NCBI RefSeq assembly: GCF_007829815.1
Contig: NZ_VIWT01000001.1
Coordinates: 5,538,501-5,602,500, forward strand
DNA from: Kitasatospora viridis
Lineage (GTDB): Bacteria; Actinomycetota; Actinomycetes; Streptomycetales; Streptomycetaceae
DNA: 64,000 nucleotides
Direction: 5' to 3'
Below are positions 57,622-64,000 of the stretch, piece after piece; position 1 is the first letter of the stretch; each line of letters starts with the position of its first letter. The position numbers and the translations under genes were made by a program. Under the pieces are notes generated by a model. That model ran no database searches. It worked only from the letters and a program-made list of their open reading frames with translations, and had not been told where the DNA came from.

Positions 57622-58524
57622 CTACCCGCCGGCGCCGCCGCACCGCGCCACCACCTCGGCCACCCCGGCGATCCCCGCCGGCCCCACCCGGCAGCACCCG
57701 CCGACCAGCCGGGCCCCCGCCGCCAGCCAGTCGCCCGCGAACCGCGCCGGCCCCGCCGCCGGCCCGCGCCAGCCGCCGTCCACCCACTCCTCACCGCTGT
57801 TCGGGTACGCCACCACCGGCAGCCCGGTCACCGCGGCCGCGATCCGCACCGCCCCGCCCACCTCCCCGGGCGCGCAGCAGTTCACCCCCACCGCCACCAG
57901 CTCCGGCACCCCCGCCGCCACCGCGAACGCCTCCGCCAGCGGCTGCCCCGCCCGGGTCCGCCCGCCCGCCACCGTGAACGACAGCCAGGCCGGCACCCCC
58001 AGCCCGCGCACCGCCCGCACCAGCGCCTCCGCCTCGTCGACGTCCGGCACCGTCTCCAGCGCCAGCACGTCCGGGCCGGCCGCCGCCAGCGCCTCCAGCC
58101 GGGGCCGGTGGAACCGCTCCAGCTGACGCACCGTCAGCCCGTACCGCCCCCGGTACTCCGAGCCGTCCGCCAGCACCGCGCCGTACGGCCCGACCGAGGC
58201 GGCCACCCACCGCGCGCCCGCCGCCCGGGCCAGCCCGACACTCGACGCCAGCAGCCGCCCGGCCGCCGCCCGCCCGATCCCGCGCCGCGCGAAGCCCTCG
58301 AAACTCGCCTGGTAGCTCGCGGTGGTGACCACCTGCGCGCCCGCCGCCACGTACGCCCGGTGCGCCGCCACCAGCGCCCCCGGGTCCTCGACCAGCAGCC
58401 GCGCCGTCCACAGCTCGTCCGACAGGTCCAGCCCGGCCGCCGCCACCTGGTCGGACAGCCCGCCGTCCAGCACCAGCGGCCGCGCGGTCAGCGCCGCCGG
58501 GAAATCCTCCAAGGCCCTCACCAC
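57622..58524 (-). CDS. mmuM: Homocysteine S-methyltransferase
   Basis: 300 residues from GTG 58524. L-V-L-D-G-G-L-S near 17-24, and the zinc ligands C in V-G-V-N-C-C near 217-222 and G-G-C-C near 283-286 are those of MmuM. It makes methionine from homocysteine using S-methylmethionine (or AdoMet). Divergent from the NUDIX gene by 29 bases. Confidence 0.92.
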   Translation of the reverse strand: MVRALEDFPAALTARPLVLDGGLSDQVAAAGLDLSDELWTARLLVEDPGALVAAHRAYVAAGAQVVTTASYQASFEGFARRGIGRAAAGRLLASSVGLARAAGARWVAASVGPYGAVLADGSEYRGRYGLTVRQLERFHRPRLEALAAAGPDVLALETVPDVDEAEALVRAVRGLGVPAWLSFTVAGGRTRAGQPLAEAFAVAAGVPELVAVGVNCCAPGEVGGAVRIAAAVTGLPVVAYPNSGEEWVDGGWRGPAAGPARFAGDWLAAGARLVGGCCRVGPAGIAGVAEVVARCGGAGG

Positions 58525-58553
58525 CGTCCGCCTCCACCACTACCATCCACCCC

Positions 58554-59114
58554 ATGAGCACCGACCAGGCCACCCGACCCGCGACCTTCGGCCCCGGCAG
58601 GCACTGCCACTGGTGCGGCACCGCCTACCCCGCCGACACCCACGGCTGGCCGCGCACCTGCCCCGGCTGCGGCGAGATCAGCTACCGCAACCCGCTGCCG
58701 GTCACCGTCGCGCTGCTGCCGGTCAACCGGCCCGACGGCGGCCAGAGCCTGGTGGTCATCCGCCGCACCATCGAGCCCGGCTACGGCGAGCTGGCCCTGC
58801 CCGGCGGCTACATCGACCTCGGCGAGAGCTGGCAGGAGGCCGCCGTCCGCGAGCTGCGCGAGGAGACCGGCATCCACGCCCGCGCCGACCAGGTCACCCT
58901 GGTGGACACCGCCAGCGACACCCGCGGCGCCTTCCTGTGCCTGTTCGCCCTGCTCCCCGCCCAGGACCTCGACGCGCTGCCGCCCTCCGTCCCCACCGAC
59001 GAGACCGAGGGCTGGCAGCTCGTCGACACCGCGATCCCGCTGGCCTTCCCCTTCCACACCAAGGTCTGCGCCACCTGGTTCGCCGGCGGGTACGACCACC
59101 ACCTCAAGAGCTGA
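58554..59114 (+). CDS. NUDIX hydrolase with N-terminal zinc ribbon
   Basis: 186 residues from ATG 58554. C18-H-W-C21 and C36-P-G-C39 form a zinc ribbon in front of the NUDIX domain. The NUDIX box starts G-G-Y-I-D-L-G-E near 84-91 and continues R-E-L-R-E-E-T-G-I near 98-106, complete. The ribbon-plus-NUDIX layout resembles NADH pyrophosphatase-type and ADP-ribose hydrolases; the substrate is not determined. Its 3-prime end overlaps the next, convergent gene by 11 bases. Confidence 0.9.
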   Translation: MSTDQATRPATFGPGRHCHWCGTAYPADTHGWPRTCPGCGEISYRNPLPVTVALLPVNRPDGGQSLVVIRRTIEPGYGELALPGGYIDLGESWQEAAVRELREETGIHARADQVTLVDTASDTRGAFLCLFALLPAQDLDALPPSVPTDETEGWQLVDTAIPLAFPFHTKVCATWFAGGYDHHLKS

Positions 59115-59754
59115 CCGGCACCGCCACCCGCTCCGCCAGCCGCGCCAGTTCCGCGTCCGGCCCGCGCAGCTCCACCCGGGCCCGCGCACCCCGGCCGAAG
59201 GCGAACAGCATCAGCTCGCCCGGCTCGCCGACCACCCGCACGCTGCCGGGGAGCCCCCGCCCGGCCAGCAGGTTGCGGCCGTCCGGCAGTTCCAGCACCA
59301 GCCGCACCGGGGTGCGCTTGCCCAGTTCCATCCGGGCCGTCAGCCCCAGCCGCCGCCACAGCACCCGGGCCAGCCCGGGGTCGACCGGCGCCGGATCCGA
59401 CGGACCGTCGGCCGCCCGCCGGACGTCCTCGGCGTGCACGAAGTACTCGACGGTGTTCGCCGCCTCGTCCGCCCCCGGCAGCGCGAAGGCCGAGAACCGC
59501 GGCGGCCCGGTGCGGAACCGGCGCAGCAACTCCGGGTAGGGCAGCGCCGCGTACTGCCGCTGCACCCGCTCGGTCCGCGCCGCCAGGAACGGCAGCACGA
59601 TCCCCGCGGCCGCGTCCGGCCTGGCCTCGCGCAGCACCAGGTGCGCCGCCAGGTCCTTGGTCAGCCAGCCCGCGCAGAGCGTCGGCGCGTCCGGTCCGGC
59701 CGCGGTCAGCAGCTCGGCCAGCCGGGCCCGCTCACGCCGTGCGAAATTCGACAT
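59104..59754 (-). CDS. TIGR03085-type metal-binding protein (mycothiol maleylpyruvate isomerase-like)
   Basis: 216 residues from ATG 59754. L-C-A-G-W-L-T-K-D-L-A-A-H-L near 26-39 and E-Y-F-V-H-A-E-D-V-R-R near 102-112 match the DinB-like N-terminal metal site of mycothiol-dependent maleylpyruvate isomerases, in the version known as TIGR03085. His and Glu/Asp ligands are kept. Actinobacterial mycothiol use is established; the reaction of this subfamily is unknown. Confidence 0.85.
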   Translation of the reverse strand: MSNFARRERARLAELLTAAGPDAPTLCAGWLTKDLAAHLVLREARPDAAAGIVLPFLAARTERVQRQYAALPYPELLRRFRTGPPRFSAFALPGADEAANTVEYFVHAEDVRRAADGPSDPAPVDPGLARVLWRRLGLTARMELGKRTPVRLVLELPDGRNLLAGRGLPGSVRVVGEPGELMLFAFGRGARARVELRGPDAELARLAERVAVPVSS

Positions 59755-59900
59755 ACGGTCAGGTTATCCACCCGCAGTGGGTCGGGACCCCCTTGGCGCG
59801 GCAGCAGATCACGTGGCAGGGTCTGCACCGTCAGCACGCAGCGTCGCGGGCCACGCCAGAAGCGAAGATCCCGCGCACCTTCCGGCCGGGAGACCACACC

Positions 59901-61931
59901 GTGACCACCCCGCACAACGGCACCGACCCCACCGAGCCGCTCTGGCGCCCCGACCCCGCGCGGGCCGCCGCGTCCCGCCTGGTCGCCTTCCAGCAGTGGG
60001 CCGCCGCCGGCTACGGCGCCCCGGCCGCGCCGCTCGCCCCGGCCCCGGACGACGCCGCCGCGGCCACCCGCTACGCGGACCTGCACGCCTGGTCCACCGA
60101 GGACCTCACCCGGTTCTGGACCGCCGTCACCGAGTACTTCGACGTCCGCTTCAGCACCCCGCCCACCGCCGTGCTGCCCGACCCGGCGATGCCCGGCGCC
60201 CAGTGGTTCCCCGGCGCCCGCCTCAACTACGCCGAGCACGCCCTGCGGTTCGCCGACGACCCGGCCAACGCCGACCGGCCCGCCATCCTGCACCTGGACG
60301 AGACCACCGCCGAGCCGGTCGCGGTCAGCTGGGCCGAACTGCGCCGCCAGACCGCCGCCCTGGCCGCCACCCTGCGCGCCCAGGGCGTCGTCCCCGGCGA
60401 CCGGGTGGCTGGCTACCTGCCGAACATCCCGCAGGCCGTGGTCGCCCTGCTCGCCACCGCCTCGATCGGCGCGATCTGGACCTCCTGCGCCCCCGACTTC
60501 GGCGCCCGCAGTGTGCTCGACCGGTTCCAGCAGCTGGAGCCCACCGCCCTGCTCGCCGTCGACGGCTACCACTACGGCGGCAAGGACCACGACCGCACCG
60601 CCGTGGTCGAGGAGCTGCGCCGCGAGCTCCCCTCGGTGCGCACCTTCGTGCACGTGCCGCTGCTCGGCGGCGACGCCCCCGAGGGCGCGCTCGACTGGGC
60701 GGCCGCCACCGCCGGCGAGGTCGAGCCGGACTACGCCCAGGTGCCGTTCGAGCAGCCGCTCTGGGTGCTCTACTCCTCCGGCACCACCGGCCTGCCCAAG
60801 GCCATCGTGCAGAGCCAGGGCGGCATCCTGGTCGAGCACCTCAAGCAGGCCGCGCTGCACGTCGACCTCGGCCCCGGGGACCGGTTCTTCTGGTACACCT
60901 CGACCGGCTGGATGATGTGGAACTTCCTGGTCGCCGGCCTGCTGGTCGGGGCGACCGTCGTCACCTACGACGGCAGCCCGGGGCACCCCACCACCGGCGC
61001 GCTCTGGGAGGTCGCCGCCCGCACCCGGGCCACCGTGCTCGGCACCTCCGCCGCCTACGTGATCGCCAGCCGCAAGGCCGAGCTGCACCCCGGCCGCGAC
61101 CTCGACCTGAGCTCCGTGCGCTGCATCGGCACCACCGGCTCCCCGCTCCCGCCCGACGGCTTCCAGTGGATCTACGACGAGGTCAAGCCGGACGTCTGGC
61201 TCGCCTCGGTCAGCGGCGGCACCGACGTGTGCAGCTGCTTCGTCGGCGGCGTGCCCACCCTCCCGGTGTACCTCGGCGAGATCCAGGCCCCGTGCCTGGG
61301 CGCCGCCGTCGAGTCCTGGGACGTCTCCGGCAAGCCGCACACCGACGAGGTCGGCGAACTGGTCGTCACCAAGCCGCTGCCCTCGATGCCCACCGGCTTC
61401 TGGAACGACCCCGAGGGCACCCGCTACCGGGACAGCTACTTCGACACCTACCCGGGCACCTGGCGGCACGGCGACTGGATCACCGTCACCTCCCGCGGCA
61501 CCGTGGTGATCCACGGCCGCTCGGACTCGACGCTCAACCGCCAGGGTGTCCGGATGGGCTCCGCCGACATCTACGAGGTGGTGGAGCGCCTCCCGGAGAT
61601 CACCGAATCCCTGGTGATCGGCCTGGAGGAGGAGAACGGCGGCTACTGGATGCCGCTCTTCGTCGTGCTCGCCCCCGGCGCGGTGCTCGACGACGAGCTG
61701 CGCGGCCGGATCCGCAGCGCCCTGCGCGAGCAGCTCTCGCCGCGCCACGTGCCCGACGAGGTGATCGCGGTGAACGGCCTGCCGCACACCCTCACCGGCA
61801 AGCGGATCGAGGTCCCGGTGAAGCGGCTGCTGGCCGGCACCCCGCTGGTGCAGGCGGTCAACCCCGGTTCCGTCGACAACCTCGACCACCTGCGCTTCTT
61901 CGAGCAGCTCGGCCGCGACCGCCGCGCCTGA
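59901..61931 (+). CDS. Acetoacetate-CoA ligase
   Basis: 676 residues from GTG 59901 with GGGAG 9 bases upstream. ANL superfamily: Y-S-S-G-T-T-G-L-P-K near 290-299, G-W-M-M-W-N-F-L near 336-343, G-T-D-V-C near 440, and the acetylatable Lys in L-T-G-K-R-I-E-V-P near 631-639. The long N-terminus with W-F-P-G-A-R-L-N-Y-A-E near 96-106 is the acetoacetyl-CoA synthetase form rather than acetyl-CoA synthetase. It activates acetoacetate for lipid or carbon use. Ends in a bidirectional hairpin. Confidence 0.93.
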   Translation: MTTPHNGTDPTEPLWRPDPARAAASRLVAFQQWAAAGYGAPAAPLAPAPDDAAAATRYADLHAWSTEDLTRFWTAVTEYFDVRFSTPPTAVLPDPAMPGAQWFPGARLNYAEHALRFADDPANADRPAILHLDETTAEPVAVSWAELRRQTAALAATLRAQGVVPGDRVAGYLPNIPQAVVALLATASIGAIWTSCAPDFGARSVLDRFQQLEPTALLAVDGYHYGGKDHDRTAVVEELRRELPSVRTFVHVPLLGGDAPEGALDWAAATAGEVEPDYAQVPFEQPLWVLYSSGTTGLPKAIVQSQGGILVEHLKQAALHVDLGPGDRFFWYTSTGWMMWNFLVAGLLVGATVVTYDGSPGHPTTGALWEVAARTRATVLGTSAAYVIASRKAELHPGRDLDLSSVRCIGTTGSPLPPDGFQWIYDEVKPDVWLASVSGGTDVCSCFVGGVPTLPVYLGEIQAPCLGAAVESWDVSGKPHTDEVGELVVTKPLPSMPTGFWNDPEGTRYRDSYFDTYPGTWRHGDWITVTSRGTVVIHGRSDSTLNRQGVRMGSADIYEVVERLPEITESLVIGLEEENGGYWMPLFVVLAPGAVLDDELRGRIRSALREQLSPRHVPDEVIAVNGLPHTLTGKRIEVPVKRLLAGTPLVQAVNPGSVDNLDHLRFFEQLGRDRRA

Positions 61932-61936
61932 CACGC

Positions 61937-61970
61937 AGTGAGGGCCCCGCCGTCCGGCGGGGCCCTCACT
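61937..61970. terminator. Bidirectional terminator
   Basis: AGTGAGGGCCCCGCC (61937-61951) pairs perfectly with GGCGGGGCCCTCACT (61956-61970) around a 4-base loop, between the convergent ligase and ptsI genes. Confidence 0.9.
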
Positions 61971-61989
61971 CAGCTGACGTACCGTCGGC

Positions 61990-63660
61990 TCACTCGCCCG
62001 ACAGCACCTGCTGCGCGGCCGCCCGCGCCTCCTCGGCACTGTCCGCGGCCCGGGCCGCCTCGGCGGCCCGCCGGCACTGCGCCAGGGTGTACTTCGCCAG
62101 CGTGCTGCGCACGTAGGGGATCGAGGCGGCGCCCATCGACAGGCTGGTCACGCCCAGACCGGTGAGCACACAGGCCAGCAGCGGGTCGGCGGCCGCCTCG
62201 CCGCAGACCCCGCAGCTCTTGCCGGCCGCCTTGGCCGCGTCCGCCGCCGCGGCCACCAGGTCGAGCAGCGCCGGCTGCCACGGGTCCTGCAGCCGGGCCA
62301 GCGCACCCACCTGGCGGTCGGCCGCGAAGGTGTACTGGGCCAGGTCGTTGGTGCCCAGCGAGAGGAACTCGACCTCCTCCAGGATCGCCCGGGCCCGCAG
62401 CGCGGCCGACGGGATCTCCACCATCGCGCCGAACTTGGCCGCCAGACCCGCCGCCCGGCAGGCCTCGGCGAAGGCCTTGGCGTCCGCCCGGTCGGCGACC
62501 ATCGGGGCCATCACCTCAAGGTGCACCGGCAGGCCCTCGGCCGCCCGGGCCAGCGCCCGCAGCTGGGTCCGGAGCACGTCCGGGTGCTCCAGCAGGGTGC
62601 GCAGGCCCCGCACGCCCAGCGCCGGGTTGGGCTCGTCGGTGGGGGTGAGGAAGTCGAGCGGCTTGTCGGCGCCGGCGTCCAGCACCCGCACCACCACCCG
62701 GCCCTCGGGGAAGGCCTCCAGCACCTGGCGGTAGGCGGTCAGCTGGGCGTCCTCGCTCGGCGCCTTCTTCGAGTCGTCCAGGAAGAGGAACTCGGTGCGG
62801 AACAGGCCCACGCCCTCGGCGCCGGCGGCGACCGCGGCCGGCACGTCGCCCGGGCCGCCGACGTTGGCCAGCAGCGGCACCAGGTGGCCGTCCGAGGTCC
62901 GACCGGGGCCGGAGGAGGCGGCCAGCGCGGCCTTGCGCTCGGCCGCGACCCGGCGCAGCTCGGCCTGCTGCTCGGCGCTCGGGTCCAGCAGCACCTCGCC
63001 GCTGCTGCCGTCCACCGCCACCACGGTGCCCTCGGCCAGCCCGGTCGCCCCGGGCAGCGCGACGATGGCCGGCACGCCCATCGCCCGGGCCAGGATCGCC
63101 GAGTGGCTGGTCGGGCCGCCCTCCTCGGTGACGAAGCCGAGCACCAGCGTCGGGTCGAGCAGCGCGGTGTCGGCCGGCGCCAGGTCCCGGGCCAGCAGCA
63201 CGTACGGCTCGTCGCTGTCCGGCAGGCCCGGCATCGGCACGCCCATCAGGCGGGCGACGATCCGGTTGCGCACGTCGTCCAGGTCGGCGACCCGGCCGGC
63301 CAGGTACTCGCCGGCCGAGGCGAGCAGCGCCCGGTAGGCGGCGAACGCGTCGTAGACGCCGCGCTCGGCACTGCTGCCGACGGCGATCCGACGCTCCACG
63401 TCGGCCATCAGCTCCGGGTCCTGGGCCATCAGCGACTGGGCCTCCAGCACCGCCTGGGCCTCACCGCCGGCCAGGTTGCCGCGGGCCACCAGGTCGGCGG
63501 CGACGGCGTCCACCGCCTGCTTGGCCCGCGCCTGCTCCCGCTCGGCCTCCCCGGCCGGGATCTGGGTGGCCGCGGGCTCCAGCACCGCGGTGCCCATGTG
63601 CCGGACCGGGCCGATCGCGACCCCGTGGCTGACACCCACGCCGCGCAGCGTCTTCTCCAT
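61990..63660 (-). CDS. ptsI: PTS enzyme I (phosphoenolpyruvate-protein phosphotransferase)
   Basis: 556 residues from ATG 63660. Active-site His186 in G-G-P-T-S-H-S-A-I-L, PEP-binding R-T-E-F-L-F near 296-301 and the C-terminal C-G-V-C-G-E near 490. It autophosphorylates from PEP and passes the phosphate to HPr. It follows the EIIA-type gene (crr) on the same strand after 95 bases; ptsH (HPr) is not in the window. Confidence 0.96.
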   Translation of the reverse strand: MEKTLRGVGVSHGVAIGPVRHMGTAVLEPAATQIPAGEAEREQARAKQAVDAVAADLVARGNLAGGEAQAVLEAQSLMAQDPELMADVERRIAVGSSAERGVYDAFAAYRALLASAGEYLAGRVADLDDVRNRIVARLMGVPMPGLPDSDEPYVLLARDLAPADTALLDPTLVLGFVTEEGGPTSHSAILARAMGVPAIVALPGATGLAEGTVVAVDGSSGEVLLDPSAEQQAELRRVAAERKAALAASSGPGRTSDGHLVPLLANVGGPGDVPAAVAAGAEGVGLFRTEFLFLDDSKKAPSEDAQLTAYRQVLEAFPEGRVVVRVLDAGADKPLDFLTPTDEPNPALGVRGLRTLLEHPDVLRTQLRALARAAEGLPVHLEVMAPMVADRADAKAFAEACRAAGLAAKFGAMVEIPSAALRARAILEEVEFLSLGTNDLAQYTFAADRQVGALARLQDPWQPALLDLVAAAADAAKAAGKSCGVCGEAAADPLLACVLTGLGVTSLSMGAASIPYVRSTLAKYTLAQCRRAAEAARAADSAEEARAAAQQVLSGE

Positions 63661-63755
63661 GTCTTTCTCAAATCCTCTCGACCCGGCACTGCCGCCCCGC
63701 CCAACCGAAGCACGGCGGGCGGGGCGTTGTCCGGCCAATCACTCGGTCGGGCTGG

Positions 63756-64000
63756 TCAGTTCCAGTTGAAGAGCTCGCCGCCGCTGGCCACCTCGCCGGC
63801 CTCGGCGACGCCGCTCAGCGCGTCCGCCGACGCCTCCAGCGCCACGATCGGGGAGATCGGCGACTTGCCCGCGGCCTCCACCGCGGCCGGGTTCCACTTG
63901 ACCACCGGCTGACCGCGCTTCACCTGGTCGCCCTTGCTGACCAGCAGCTCGAACCCCTCGCCGTTGAGCTGCACGGTGTCGATGCCGAGGTGGGTGAGCA
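63756..64000 (-). CDS. crr: PTS glucose-type EIIA (partial)
   Basis: The C-terminal 81 codons are visible; the 5-prime end lies beyond 64000. The reading frame at the window edge spells L-T-H-L-G-I-D-T-V-Q-L-N-G, the phospho-His motif of EIIA-Glc (H-x-G-I-D-T-V), followed by V-S-K-G-D-Q-V-K-R-G-Q-P-V. It transfers phosphate from HPr to a sugar permease and may carry regulatory roles. The apparent GTG at 63974 is an internal Val codon in this motif, not the start. Confidence 0.93.
   Translation of the reverse strand, partial: LTHLGIDTVQLNGEGFELLVSKGDQVKRGQPVVKWNPAAVEAAGKSPISPIVALEASADALSGVAEAGEVASGGELFNWN

Noticed and set aside
1..64000. CRISPR array, prophage, insertion sequence or integrated element
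   Set aside because: No regularly spaced identical repeats, no transposase, integrase, phage structural or conjugation genes, and no att-type duplicated tRNA end were seen.

Overview
The window is very GC-rich DNA with strong third-position G/C bias, many GTG starts, several apparently leaderless transcripts and no rRNA, tRNA, CRISPR array, prophage or transposase that I can see. The gene content points to a chromosome of the family Streptomycetaceae (Streptomyces or Kitasatospora): a gylR-glpF-glpK-glpD operon, a WhiJ-type regulator/DUF397/ATPase locus, a second DUF397 gene, a streptomycete subtilisin inhibitor, a GntR/UTRA regulator like DasR, an NsdA-like TPR regulator and a Pls-type poly-amino-acid synthetase. 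Genus-level placement is inference.

Layout. 1-7.1 kb: end of a MOSC gene, a Gln/Pro-rich protein, mscL, a monothiol DsbA-like protein, an alpha/beta hydrolase, a glycosyltransferase, a glutamate-racemase-like protein, a NodB-fold protein lacking its metal histidines, and an orphan DhaM. 7.2-19 kb: DUF397, a structured 650-base gap, a small leader peptide before an acyl-CoA-dehydrogenase-fold enzyme, a phosphotransferase divergent from an NsdA-like regulator, small PAS and HEAT proteins, and an overlapping 5-oxoprolinase operon (pxpA-pxpB-pxpC) ending in a MerR/PP2C fusion. 19-27.5 kb: a three-gene operon whose last member is a 1517-residue SMC/MukB-like ATPase, preceded by proteins resembling the kleisin (MksF/JetA) and winged-helix (MksE/JetB) subunits; no JetD/MksG nuclease is present. 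This is the best candidate for an undescribed system.

27.5-36.9 kb: an FAD monooxygenase and a small partner gene share a nearly identical 19-base operator with a PadR regulator 6 kb away; between them lie a VOC protein, the WhiJ-type locus (lower GC, with 21-base periodic repeats in its promoter), corA and a secreted TAP-type peptidase. 37-47.8 kb: a large secreted phosphoesterase with duplicated flanking domains, a GntR regulator, then an M1 metallopeptidase overlapping a 1289-residue Pls-type synthetase whose adenylation pocket reads as lysine-specific. This pair looks like an epsilon-poly-lysine synthetase with its hydrolase. An SSI-type inhibitor and an ArsR/old-yellow-enzyme pair follow.

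47.9-64 kb: carbon-uptake genes. A gluconate regulon (GntR, gluconokinase, permease), a PEBP-like protein, the glycerol operon under GylR with two matching palindromic operator sites, homocysteine methyltransferase, a NUDIX hydrolase, a TIGR03085-type protein, acetoacetyl-CoA synthetase, and the general PTS genes ptsI and crr (the latter cut by the window end). The orphan DhaM may receive phosphate from PtsI through an HPr not seen here.
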